64,000 bases of DNA from Paragorgia papillata (GCA_035771165.1 JAWNZC010000179.1:2864001-2928000); one strand, 5' to 3'. Shown: positions 1 through 14,244, counted from the stretch's first letter. Translations and numbers: made by a program. Notes: generated from the sequence alone by a model not told the origin.

Positions 1-56
1 GATTGAACTATATATATATATATATATTCCTATGCATTCTATATATATTCCTATGC

Positions 57-128
<72 letters not shown>
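1..128. repeat. TA-dinucleotide microsatellite
   Basis: Almost pure (TA)n with two copies of TATTCCTATGCATT-like spacer. The first bases (GATTGAACTATATA) equal the outer end of the hairpin repeat family at 30.6 and 50.0 kb, so this is probably the flank of another copy cut by the window edge. Confidence 0.85.
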
Positions 129-129
<1 letters not shown>

Positions 130-197
130 TTAATATTTATAAACAAAGTCGGAGTGCTTTATTGTACAATTAGCAATTAGGATACTGAACAAAACCG

Positions 198-545
198 CTG
201 ATCTCGAAAGAAGACTGTGCCCAGAATTTGCCATCTTCGTACTGATCTATCTACACAATTGCTGATAGGCTCCATTAGCAAGGGACCAAATAGCTTCATT
301 TTCTGACCCTGATAAACAATGCACGATTGGAAATGGCGGCTGTCGAGGCTCGCGAAATACGGGCTAACCCGTATTAGCTACGCATGCGTAGAACGAATAT
401 CTTGCGTGTAAACGTCACCAATACACGGCCGACAACTCACTTGAGCCAGCACGCACGTGGACTGCGAACTGCCCCATGAAAGTGGCCGATTTTCTATGCG
501 ATTTCCGATCGTGAGTTACTCGAGCCAGTCCTCTTTCGAGATCAG
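198..545. mobile_element. MITE with 20-bp terminal inverted repeats
   Basis: Ends CTGATCTCGAAAGAAGACTG and its near-perfect reverse complement at 526-545. It is flanked by TGAACAAAACC and TGAACAAGACC, a likely target-site duplication. No coding capacity. Lies in PIGK intron 10. Positions 546-723 show nothing recognisable. Confidence 0.7.
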
Positions 546-723
546 TGAACAAGACCAGTTATAGATCATTTGCAATCATGTGACATCGGATGCCTCTGTG
601 CCAAACACAAACATGATGGTCAGCGGTTTGACAACCGTGTTTATGTCCAATATAACTCGGGTACTTCATGTTGGGCTAATATCGACCTTAAACTGCGCTG
701 AATATTGGAGAAGGGCTGATTAC

Positions 724-758
724 CGTGTTTTCAAACCAAAAAAATCAACCAAGATCCT
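724..758 (-). CDS. PIGK: PIGK exon 10 (last exon in window)
   Basis: Encodes [11 protein letters not shown], matching the VLxTDFFGSVR motif that follows exon 9 in PIGK. Donor GTAATC from 723 is clear. The acceptor is less certain: AG at 759-760 keeps phase 0 from exon 9 but has a weak pyrimidine tract. Confidence 0.7.
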
Positions 759-3700
759 CTCTTTACCCTCATGCTCTCTTGACACATTTAATAGAACGAT
801 TATATTCCTAAACTAATTGAGTAAACAAATTATTTTTACCTTGTCAACATCCCTGGGGAACAAATCTGTCCTCGTACTTGGAGTTGAGCGTACAAGACTT
901 GGAGTAGTATACTGAAACTAAACAAGAACATTTCTTGCTAAAATCTCTCGAAACAACTAAACAGACCTCTTTTTACTCAAAGAATTAAAGTGAAACAAAA
1001 ATTAAATCTGTCTTATTTGAAAGAACACTTAAAATGATAGAGTAACATATTTTGAAGTTTTTCGTTTCCTTGCTTCGTTCTTGAGATATTTCAGTTTGTT
1101 TGATATGCAAATTAAACATTTTGACGTCACAGGTACATAATGAGTTATCGAAAAGTTATATATCTTTGCTATTGTCAAATATAATAACTTGAAAATCTAC
1201 ATGTTTAGAGTTCTGGGCAAAACACACCCCACAAGCTGCTTCCTTCGAATTATTTTGGTTTGATAATAGCGAAGATATATAACTTTTTTCAATAACTCAT
1301 TATGCACATGTGACGTCAAAATGTTTAATTTGCATATCAAACAAACTGAAATATCTCATGAACGAAACCAACCTCGTACCCAGGTTCTTATCTCCGCTCG
1401 CCACTACGAAAAGACCCTGGTCTCTCTCCTCCGCAGAGGGCTTCTATTCGCAGGCGCGCGTTGGGGCTGGTCACGTGTTTCGAGGGCAAAAGTATAATTT
1501 CGGGGTGGGTAATTTTGAAACGTGGCTACTAGTAAACTGAATAACGTAAAGACAATGTTTTTATAATCTGATTTACAGTATTTTATTGTGACAAGACAAG
1601 GTGTACGTTAATTCTCAAGAAAGCCAGCACGGACTGAATGCCCAAATCGATGTTTATTCACGTCGGTTTCCTCAGTGTTGTGCGATACGGTATATAAACT
1701 GTGCCGTAGAAACAGAAGTCGCCGTCCTGATTGAAGGCCACTAATACGTCTCGATTTGCTTTTTGAAATAGTAAATGTAATGAACTAACCTCTTGGAATT
1801 TCTAAAGCACAGAATAAGGGTCTAAAGCTTTGTTGACAGCTGCAAGCCCAAGGTGTTAAATCTGTATGTGCATTCTGCGAGCGCCTTTGGTCGTTCCCGT
1901 GGTCGTTCCAAGTGATACAGACTCATGCAGTGAGATGATTTCCACGCTTTCTTTCGAATGGAGGTTCAAACGATTGTTAACCAAAATAATTTGTAAATTT
2001 CGGATACTCTTGGTGAGGAAATTTAAACCCGCTTACTGCAAAATTTAAAAGTTTCGGTTCAATCTTCAGGCGGCTAATATCAGATCACTGATGACTGTAG
2101 AAATCGAAGAGTAGAATCTCCTTGAATTCGCTGCTCATCAGATTGAACGACGGAAGATTTTTGTAGAAGTTCAGAATTGTTCCTTCAATAATATACCAGA
2201 TAGTTCTCCATGGAGTGTTTAATATGCGTAATGAGCTTTCCTCGATATTATATTCTTATTACACCCAAGGTTGGGTACTGCGACAAACTTTCAAAATAAC
2301 CACCCGACCCTGACAAAAGAAGTTTGTTATCTCCCATATTCTGGGAGACACGTGACCAGCCCCAACCAGAGTCTTTTCGCAGGGGTGGGCGGAGATAAGA
2401 GCCTGGGTACGAGGTTGGAACGAAGCAAGGAAACGAGAAACTGCAAAAATGTTACTTTGTCATTTTAAGTGTTCTTTCAAATAAGACAGACTTAATTTTC
2501 GTTTCATAGGCACTTTAAATGACAAAGTAACATCTTTTTGCAGTTTTTCATTTTCTTGCTTCTTTGTTGTTGAGATATTTCAATTATGCAAATTAAACAT
2601 TTGACGTCACATATGCATAATACTTTTATTATATATCTTTGTTATTATCAAACATAATTATATATCTTTGTCATTATCAAACATAATCACTTGAAAATCT
2701 ACATGTTTAGTATTGTGGGTGAAACACACGCACACGCTTGAGTAATGATTTATTTAACGTCGTAAGCACAGGATGTGGTCGCCCAATCATCCGAGCCAGA
2801 GGCTCATGTTAAAGTGCACGACATAAGCTAAGACCTAAGTGTTGATTTTACGGAGGGAGGAAAACCGCAGAAGCCTGCGAAAAACCCTCGAAGCACAGGA
2901 GAGACCAACTAAACTCTACTCACATGAAATTCAAGTTCGAGAACAGGGTTATTGCCAGACGGTCACCCATCCAAGTACTAACCCCGTCCAACTGGGCTTA
3001 ACTACAGCGGTGAGAGGCACACGCACACGCTTCCTTAGAGTTAATTTAGTTCGACAACGATATATAACATTCACCGATAATTTTTATACACATATGACGT
3101 CAAGGTGTTTAATTCGTATAAACGAAAAACTTTGTCATTTTAAGGTGGCTCCCTATAGTTTTATGATCGCGCGCGAGCGGGTTACTAATTTGGCAGTTTC
3201 AGCGGGAAAATTACTGAAAATCGGAAAAAGTATGACGTCACGTGCGTAAAAAACGCGATTTTCTTGAATTTCCTTCGGTGAACTTTTTTGAAAGTTTGTG
3301 CAGATCACGGCGAAGTTTGTATTTTTAAAAAATGTAAAATTTGATGATAATGACAAAACCGTCTGAACCCCTAAATTTGAATGTTATTATCAGCTAAAGT
3401 AATTAAAATAAAAAATAAATCTAATTTCATTTTTCCCATCATCGTTCACACATACCAGTTCACCTACGGTTGCCTTGGTGTTCGCTTCAACTCTTTCCAG
3501 GAATTGTAAGACATAGTAAGTGTATCTATCAACGACGTAGACTCCGATATCTGAGTCACTGTGGTGCTAGGAACGAAAAGAAAGCAAGTCATCATTATCC
3601 GAAACCGATCCGAGCTTGATAAAGATCCAAAACCGATCCGAAATAATCCGACAAAATGTACAATAAAATGTGCTTCCAATCACGTCAATCATTTCGCCTT

Positions 3701-6700
3701 CTTAGTTTCTTAGAGCAAACATGAGCGATGGTACAGACTATCAGCATAAATTACAAAATGTGCAAGACGTCTTATATAGACTGAGTTCATTGGTTCTCAA
3801 ATCTCAATGTCAAACTTTTTAAAGAATTGATCTTTGATAATGGTAATCCAAAGTCCAAACAATATGAAACATTGTTAGTTAGTTTCAGAAATTGCAGCTT
3901 GATGTTAGTAATGATTGTCAGTTGTTTGCTGTACAAGCTGTGTTAGTTGGTAATACTCAGAAAAACTCTGAGCTCTAAGCGGGACTCGAACCCGCAACCT
4001 TCTGGATGCTAGCCAGACGCCCTAACCATTGGGCCACTAGAACTCAGATAGCAGAGCAAGGTTATTTTAAGGTAATTATACCTTAGACTGTGCCCAGTCC
4101 TTCGGGAACGAGTCTTAACCGCTCGGTTACAAGTTCTTGTAGGTCCACAAGTCGCGTTGTAACAGTAATTTTCCAGTTAAACACTGTTAGTTAGTTTCAG
4201 AAATTGCAGCTTGATGTTAGTAATGATTGTCAGTTGTTTGCTGTACAAGCTGTGTTAGTTCAACAATGCGTAGTTAGGAAGTTACTAGAAATACATAAAC
4301 GCAACAACCCCTCGCCCGCTTTATATGAATTTTTTAACCCCACTCCCCCTCCCCCTAATTTCTGTTTTTTGTTGTATTAATGACACACAGATCAGAAAAC
4401 ATCCCAGAAAATTAGTTAGCAAGGTTCATCTGAGGTCAAGTATTGACACACCGAAAGAACATGCAAAGTCAATATTAAAAAAAAACAAAAAACGAGATGA
4501 ACCAAATGACAAATTTTCATTCAAAAATATATATAAACAGTGGCCAAGAAAAGACACAATGTCAACGTCCTAGCGTTCAAAGACAATTCTAGACAATATA
4601 TTATTTATATTAATTTTCATTTTCAAGATTTCTTCCGTTTTAACTCAGCTAAACTGGTTAATACGAATCTCCTACCGTTAAACTTTCTTCTGCTTTTGTC
4701 ACCACAAACACTGCCAATTCAGTCTAGTCTTTTCGGATTGTTTTTCTCGTTGTTGACACATAAATATGACATGGCATCATTCAGTTCTCTTCATGATCTA
4801 AAATGCCGTTTGTTTCAACATTTCTTCATCGTTCCCTCTCGAGTTATGTAGAATACACCAGAGCAAAATTCGTTACCGGCTTTGAACAGTTTCAGGACAC
4901 ATCCTTCTTCTTTCAGTTACATTTCGGTCAGCATCGTTTTCGGTCTTTATCGTATTAATTTATAGGCTTTTTTCAGTGGTTTTAAGTCGTATTTATTGTT
5001 GTCTTTTTCTCGCTGCCACATCTCTTGTTAGCCTTCTTTCTTTGGTCTTTTTACATTTTAGCTGAAACCATTTTTTCTGGCAAAGATTTCTTTCGTCATA
5101 TATGATCGTTGAAAAACTATTTCGTAATCCAACCGAACTTATAAATTATAATTTGCTGACGTAAATTTAAATAATTTGAATAATTTAACAGGTACCCTGC
5201 TATTACCGGTACCCTGCTATTCGAACTGCGCAAGTTGTGGATTTGATAACATATATATATATATATATACAAACAGGTTTCAGAATTGCTTTCAGCTTTT
5301 CATCTCGCGTGTAAAGTGGACTCCACGCACATGGAGATTAGCACCCTCACCGGGCTCCGGGCCTTCGGCCCTCCGCCCGGGCTCGGGGATTATACCTTAG
5401 ACTGTGCTCGAGTCCCGCTTAGAGCTCAGAGTTTTTCTGAGTATTACTAACTAACACAGCTTGTACAGCAAACAACTGACAATCAATATGAAACATGCTT
5501 ATAAAATAACCAAAAGTAAATGAACGACAGCACGCACTCTGATTGGCTATTGAGTCAAACAATGAATATTATTGCAACGAATCCGTCGGATTCGGATCGG
5601 ATTGGCACATCTCTAGTCAGCGGTGCCATCTAAACTGCAGTCTAGCCAGAAACGTGGTCGCGGATTGTAAAATGGGCTCAAAACATCCGGCACTCTGAAA
5701 ATCGGGGGTGGAGAAAAAAGCAGACCATAGAACCGTTGGTCGCTAAATCGTTTTAGGTAAGCAGAACGAAAAAAAAAGAGGATAATAAAGAAGAAAAAAG
5801 AGAAAAAGTAAATGAGAAGGAAGATCAGAGAGAATTTAGAAAAAAAGATAAAATAGTTAATACATGTATAATATATATCTTAATGTATATATATATACAC
5901 AGACACGGTGGAACAATCTGAATGAATTTCACCAATTACTTATACACATGCGATCGTCGGTGACAACCGCATGTGGGACAGCATCGGTGAAGTACATTCA
6001 GATAGCGTGAAGTGCGCATGCGCCCAGAGTGCTCAAACTTCCACAAGGGTATATATATATATATGGTTTTAGTGTGAATACACCGGTGATTATAGAAAAT
6101 TACGCGCGCTGATTGGTCGAGCTACTTCGGATTAATTCTCGATAATCACCTACAGCGTTTATTCAAAATGGCCGCCAGCCAAGTTGTCGATACGACAGAC
6201 GAGGAAATTAACAATTTTAAAGAAAATGTTGTTCCTAAAAGTACGAAAATATGTATTTAAACTAAAATAATTATTCGCCTCAGACGAAAAGTTTGTCACA
6301 CTCGTCAAAAGTGATTGTGTTAGTTTTGTAAGTTGCAAAAGTATAATACAATTGTTCAGTGTCAATATTTAGTATTAAGATTCTCGGTGGAGATTGGAAC
6401 TTTTTCTGTTAAAATACAGTTTGACAACTTGTTAATGTTGCACAGTGTGTGAAGATGTGTAACCGTAAGACATATTAGAAAACTGGGTCTGAGTTAGTGA
6501 GAGCACACAACACAGTTGTGATGATGATGAGACTGATGATAACGAAAATAATGATGATAGTAATGATAACGCTGATAATAACGACGACGATAATGATGAT
6601 AACGATGATATTAATGATAATGATGATGATAATAATAATGATGAAAGAAACACACGAGATTGCAAATAAATTTCCTCCGTTAATCGTTTAGGCGGCATGC

Positions 6701-9700
6701 ATGAGATTTTCGAATCTCGTGCGTTTTACTCTGGCTAACGCCAGACAGTTTTACTCTCGTACATGTAGGAAAATCTATTGATCTCTTAAACCATTAATGA
6801 AAATATTTCAATACTTACAGACAAAGAGTCTTCGCCAATTTTGCTACTTCCCACCGCAAGAATGTTGGGAGAGTAAAACTGCAAGTGCATTGACTGAGCT
6901 TGACATGTGTCGACCATGAAAAATATCTCATGGTATCTGAAGCAAAATAAACAATAGAAATATAGATTACGAATTTCACAAACATGTAGCAAAAGAGATA
7001 TTTTAACTACAGGGTGTCCCAAAAAAATGCCCCCCATCCATTTATGAGGTGCACCTTCTTTACTTATGGTACAAGAAGTAAATTTTTATATCACGCCGAA
7101 AGCCCATCCCTCCTTCTTTGTTGTCTGAAATTGTCAGAGCTAAGTAGTTATCTACTCGTTTCCTGTAGTCATTTAAAGAGGCAACATCAAAATTTGAACT
7201 TGTCCAAATTATGTATGCTATGTCAAGATTTGGAAATCTTCTCCAAAAGGCTTCCCTTGTCCTTGTTGGGCTTCTTGTTTCATGATAGGAAAGTACCATG
7301 AATGCTCTTTCCTCGGGAGTGAATTGTTGTCCAACCATCTTAAGACGGATGAAGTAAAGTGCACTTCTGCCTACATGGCAAACATGTGCATGGAACTCTC
7401 ATGAGCATTGTTATTACCCAAGGAACCCCACATGATTTGATGCCGCATTGCTTCATTTGGAATCAAACTTTATTCCCTTGTGGTCAGTTTTCACATGCAT
7501 ATGTATTCAAACTTGTATTCCGCACTCAAACAAACGGCTGTGGTAAAAAATGGGATGGGCGACATTCGTTTGGGACACTCGGTATTTTTCCAAATCTGTA
7601 GGTAGCATAGATAATTTGCATAATTTGGACAAGTTCAAATTTTGATGTTGCCTCTTTAAATGACTTTACAGGAAGCGAGTAGATAACTATTTAGCTCTGA
7701 AAATTTCAGACAACAAAGAGGGAGTGATGGGCTTTCGCGGCACGATATAAAATGCTTGTACCCAAATTAAAGACGATGCTGTACAAAAACGGATTGGGGG
7801 GGGGGGGGCATTTTTTTTGGGACACCCTGTACAAAAATGTTTGAATGAATAAATTTCCGGACAAGAAAAGTGTTCGAAATTTTTCCATCCAATCAAAATC
7901 ACAGTCCGAACTCCGAACATTTTACTGTCCGAAAGAAAAATTTGGTCGTCCGTTTTAGTGTTTTACCTTTGTTTTTGCCACATTTGTTCAAATGCATCTG
8001 CTAGTTCAATGCTTGAGATCTCTTCAGCATCTTGAAATTTTAGAAAGCCATCACCACCATGACCAGTCATGTAGACCAAGATGTTGCTACGATCATCTGA
8101 GAGGAGTCTTTTGGAGCGAGGAACACTGGATGGTAATCGTCCTAAAATGTTATTATATAGAAAACGTTATCAAGAAAATCACGAGAAAATTACTAATATG
8201 GAATAACGAAAAATGAGACCTTTCAGAGATCAGCTGCTGACATTAATCTTTTTAGAAAATTTATTCGAAATGTGAATATTGATTAGTATTCTGTATGTAT
8301 TATGGCATGCAGTTATTATACACACGGTACAGTACGTGGAGATTTAAATTTGGATTTACATTTAGATTAGATTTACATTTACATTTAGAATTACATTTAG
8401 ATTTACATTTGGATTTACATTTGGATTTACATTTAGAATTACATTTACATTTGGATTTACATTTAGATTTACATTTACATTTAGAATTACATTTAGATTT
8501 ACATTTGGATTTACATTTGGATTTAAATTGAGATTTACATTTAGATTTCATTTGGATTTACATTTGGATTTAAATTGAGATTTACATTTAGATTTCATTT
8601 GGATTTACATTTTTTTACATTGAGATTTACATTTAGATTTACATTTGGATTTACATTTAGATTATATTTATATTTAATTTACATTGCATTTAAATTTACA
8701 TTTAGAATACATCTACATTTACATAAACACATTTAGATTTACATATAGATTAACGTTTTAGATTTACATTTACGTTTAAAATTACATAATTTAGATAACA
8801 ATTACATTTAATTTCCATTTAAATTTCCATTTAGAATAAATCTACATTTAGATTTACATTTGGATTTACATTTAGATTTACAATTGGATTTACATTTACA
8901 TTTACGTTTAGATTTACATTTACATCTATATTTACATTTAGATTTACATTTAAATTAACATTTAGAATACATTCTACATTTAAATTTACATTATATATTA
9001 TTACTGTATATTGCATTATATATATATATATATACCGTAAATGTTCGATTTAGCGCCGCATCCAGAAGCAGGATAATTTAATAAGCGCCGCTCTCGATTA
9101 AGCGCCGCATCCAGAAGCAGGATAATTTAATAAGCGCCGCTCTCGATTAAGCGCCGCACCTTCGAAAAAGATGAGTCAGCAAAAAAACACAAACCGATAC
9201 GCTAACATATCAACATATATATCTTTAATACATCACTGGAAATTTTTTAAACGATTTTTCTACGTGTACGATCTCAAAGTGTGTGTATTTTTCTTTGCGA
9301 GCCTGAAGCTGCTCGTCCAGTATTTTCGCCAATCTGTACTCCTTCGTCAGAGCTGTGAAGGCGATGACCAGGACGTTGACGTTCTTTTTTGAATTTATTG
9401 TGCTATTGGGTATTATGAAAATTATTGGGTTAAATTTATTGGGTTTTACTATGGATAATTAAAGTTGTGTTATGAGCATTTTGTCAACTTTTTTTAATAA
9501 GCGCCGCTCTCGATTAAGCGCCGCACCAAAAGATTGCAAATTTTAATAAGCGCCGCGGCGCTAAATGGGACATTTACGGTATATATTATATATATATATA
9601 TATATATTGCATCTACATTTACGTTTAGATTTACATTTAAGTGTAGATTAACATTCGTTCAGATTTACACTTAAATTTACGTTTAGATTAACATTTACAT

Positions 9701-12700
9701 TTACAATTATATTTACATTTACGTTTAGATTTACATTTAGATTTGGATTTACGTTTAGATTTACATTAAATTTACATTTAGATTTAAATGTACCTTTAGA
9801 TTTACATTTAGACTTAGATTTACATTTAGACTTAGATTTACATTTAGACTTAGATTTACATTTATGTTTACATTTAGAATTACATTTAGATTTAATTTAC
9901 ATTTAGAATTACATTAAAATTTACATACATTCAGAATTACATTTAGATTCACATTTAGATCTACATTTAGATTTACATTTAGACTTATATCTACATCTAC
10001 ATTTAAATTTACACCTACATTTAAATTTGAATTTAAATTTGCATTTAGATTTGCATTTAGATTTGGATTTAGGTTTACATTTGATTACACCTACATTTAG
10101 ATTTAAATAATTTGATTTTTCGCGTTGGAAAACAAATTCAATATTTTTCGCACTGCTATAAAATGATTTATTTGTTACAAAATTAAAATACAAAGTTTAT
10201 CTCAAAATAGTTTTTTTTTTTACTGTATATACAGTACATTATATAATATATACATTATATATAAGAATTAAATTTAGACTAGCCAAAGCAATGGAAGAAA
10301 GAAATGATAAACCTGTACCTGTGATTATTCTTATAAAGTTTTCTACAGTGACCTACAGTAGAATAGATAGGGCAGACATTTAATCTTCAATTCAATGTAA
10401 TTCAATATTTAAGTTAAAATAATAAATAAAGACTTCTAATCCAAGTGCAAAGTCTGTACTAGAAAGTAGTGGTGTGCGTTGGATCGGATTGACCCCTTGT
10501 AATCCGAGGGTTTGCCAAAACTGTCAATCGGAATCCTATCCGATCCGAAGCCAAAAAATCGTAGTCCGATCCGATCCGAAAACAGCTGCTCAAATCCGAT
10601 CCGATCCGGTCCGAGAAAATTAAAACACCGGATATATGTTGCAATAATTGCGCAAACTTTCCGAAAAGAAAACCAATGAACAAATAAGAAAACTACTATA
10701 CAATAATAATGTTATGTAATAATAGGCTTCATATATTGTGCAACGTGCATACAACTAGTGAATTTGTTAATTTTGTGACAAAAACAATGACAAAAGTGAA
10801 TCTGATGCGGGTAAAAAAGTGCAAAATCCGATTCGATCCGATCTGGGAAAAAAAGAACAAAATCCGATCCGATCCGATAAAAAAAGAACAAAATCCGATC
10901 CGATCCGATCCAATCCGAACGATAAAAGTTTAGTCCGAATCCGATCGGATCGGATTCGGATGGGATTCGCACACCTCTACTAGAAAGACACATAAACACA
11001 GCCATGATCTCTTACTTCATAGCCTCGATAGTCCACCTCTACATCATCCCCATAAACATTAGTTTGCTGGTTTGAATTACTAAAAACAGTACCTAAAGAA
11101 AAAGATATCTATAGTCAGAGTTGATAGAGGGAGATGGTTAGGAAACTTCATAAAATCCATTGTTCTAGGTTTTTGTATACCTTGTACATGTGCGCGGTCA
11201 CGGTTGAAAATTCTATTGTTTTACTATTGTTTTACCTTTGCGAACTAAGATAGCAGTGTAAAAGAGATTGGGCACTACGTGTTTGTTTTGGCTTCTGGTT
11301 CGAGGTATTCCAGTACTTATTACAAATAATGACATATTTCGAGCCGTGCTTCCAATAGAAAACGTTTGCATTCAGTCGTTTGTCCATATCAAATGAGCTT
11401 TAAAAAACTTTGTGCACGGTCAAACCCCGTTCAACCTCCAAGTGGGTTCTTTGTTCAATATATTTGAAGTTTGCCGGGTTTCTTAACCATCTCCCTCTAT
11501 CAACTATGCTATAGTATAGTATAGTATAGTATAGTATAGTATAGTATAGTATAGTATAGTATAGTATAGTATAGTATAGTATAGTATAGTATAGTATAGT
11601 ATATAGTATAGTATAGTATAGTATAGTATAGTATAGTATAGTATAGTATAGTATAGTATAGTATAGTATAGTATAGTATAGTATAGTATAGTATAGTATA
11701 GTATAGTATAGTATAGTATAGTATAGTATAGTATAGTATAGTATAGTATAGTATAGTATAGTATAGTATAGTATAGTATAGTATAGTATAGTATAGTATA
11801 GTATAGCATAAACTAAAACAATCCAGTCAAGCTGTATAAGTACAAACTTTTAAGCCTACAAAATATGACAATATTTTTTTTATGACATATATTTTCCAAA
11901 AGATGACAATACTCTATATGATGTACTATTAAATTTTCGGGCAAGTTTTTATCCAAAGTTCATTAAACAAAGCGTATTAAATTTTTTTGGTTTCAACGCC
12001 TTTTTTAGTGCATTCCTGCCTTGACCAGTCAAAAGTGGCCTCTTTACTATTTTACTCTGTCTAATGCCACACAGTTTTACTCGCCAAAGAGAAATCCCTT
12101 GCTAGTCAAGTCGTCTCCCTTGACAAGAAAAATGATCTGGTGTTATTGTTAAACAGAGTAAAATCGTCTGGCACAGCTGACTAAAATCATTTGGTATCAC
12201 AGTAGACAGAGTAAAATCATCTGGCATTACACAGAACAAAATTGTCTGGTGTTAGGAAAACCATCTCGCATTAAACAGGGTAAAATCGTCTAGAGTAAAG
12301 AATGGCATGATTCATGGGAAGAAAAGGCTGGTTACTAGTAATGTACTTTTACTTGTTCTAAATAAACTAATCATATTGATTTGTTACCTGGCCTGGGATT
12401 TCGTGCATTGCATGCCATATCATCAGCTAGCATTAATATTATGTGGCTATAAAATAATTTGCAAATATTTCATATTAAGTTAATAATTAAACAAACAGCA
12501 CTAATTATTATTCGATTTATTTTCTCTTCCTTTTAATTGGTTGAGAGACCGCTATGTCACCTGCAAATAACTTCCTACAAATAACAGTCTGCTCATGCGC
12601 ATTAGCTAGAAATGTTGTTTTGCAACAAATAATATTTTGCTCATGCGCGTTACACTCAATTTCGGCAAACGTAAATCCCTCGTTCAGCCAAGCTGCCAAG

Positions 12701-14184
12701 AAATGAGTAATTGGCCTTCACGCTGTTGCGGTGACCCTGCCATAGGTTTAAAGTTTGTGTTTGAATGGTCCTCGTTTTAGTTTATTTTGTGATACCATAC
12801 ATGTATTTAGTCAAGTCTATGGCGAAGCTAATAAAATAAAATAAAAATTTTTTATGATTTGACAAACAGAAATTATCAGTTACGTCAGATCAGCATGACC
12901 AGGCAAATTTTTTCAACAATTAAGCAAACTTATTTTCTGCCCATTTTAATTGTAAAATTCTCTTTCAAATCACCTCGAGATTTTTTGGTTCGTGCTCCGT
13001 TTACTTTGAATTCCTATTTTCTTCTTTCAGCTACTGAATTCTTCACAATTATTGCTTGCGTAAAGTTTGCTACATTCATATGGCACCTGTCGGTCGTCTG
13101 ATAATGATATTTATTCAGGTACATTACCGAAGTGTTTTTCAGTGGGGTTCTTCAATAATTATGTACAATAAAGTAACAATACAATGTCAAATCATACATA
13201 CAAAGTACAACACAATAACAATACAACGTATACATTAAAAAAAGGATATAGACTTCTTCAACAACTCAGCCTCATTAGTTCTACTAAAATACAAAAGCTA
13301 TGCAAAATGGCTGAATCCGTCACCACGGCGGAAAGTGACGCACCCCGCATTTACTAAAGTTGTCTACACAGTAGGTTATTGCATGTTAGTTATAGTTAAT
13401 TTCTTTAGAAAAGTCTTAAATTTATGTAGAGAATCAGCATTTTTAGTATAGTTATGATATCCAGTTTCTTTTCAAATCTCTAAGAATAGTGCAGTTTCTA
13501 ATAAAATGCACGGTACTCATGTAAAGCAGGTTCTTTGTTATTACTGTTATTAAACTACATATCTTTGTAATATTATAAATTAATGTATATATACAAGTTA
13601 GACAATAGGAGTTAGTGACTACTTAATAACCGAGAGTGAGGTCTTTACGGTAAAATATTAAACCGAGGTCTTGCTGTATTGACCGAGCGATAGCAGGTTT
13701 AATATTTTATCGTAAAGACCGAACGGTCGAGGTTATTAAGTAGTTTATTATATGGCACTTTTTATTTCAAAATCAATCTTGTATTTCTTGGTCTTCGCTT
13801 AATTCCTTTAACTTCGTCAAAACACCGAACTAGCGTTATTTTCTTCTGTTTCTTTCTCATCTGGATACTAGAATTTACTTTTATAATGTTCATCGTTGTC
13901 CATTTCATCTATTTTCGCTGTTTTACGGCAATAAAAGTTTCTTATTAGGATTTTTTGTTTGTTTCCAATCGTAGGGCATTAACGATTTTCATAATGCCCG
14001 TGAGCATTACGGAGAATCTCGCCCCGTCTGCAACCAATCACAGCGCGTGATTTTACCGGAAGTAATCCGTGCCATATAATAAATAGTTATTGTTTGGTTA
14101 TTTCATATATTATCAGTTTTTAGTATTTTTATTAGTATTTTTATTATGTAAATCCTGATGAATCTACCGTGATTAAATAAAGTT

Positions 14185-14244
<60 letters not shown>

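Noticed and set aside
3971..4044. A cellular tRNA-Ala gene
   Set aside because: The fold is good, but the attached repeated tail and its headless duplicates nearby mark it as a SINE head.
6432..6698. Ser/Leu-rich minus frame and Met/Ile-rich plus frame
   Set aside because: Both arise from the GAT/AAT trinucleotide array.
8295..8551. Leu/His/Asp- and Lys/Cys/Ser-repeat open frames on both strands
   Set aside because: Translation of the TTTACATTTAGA minisatellite, open in several frames at once.
11504..11809. 101-aa open frame of YYTIL repeats
   Set aside because: Pure translation of the ATAGT microsatellite; no codon-position signal.
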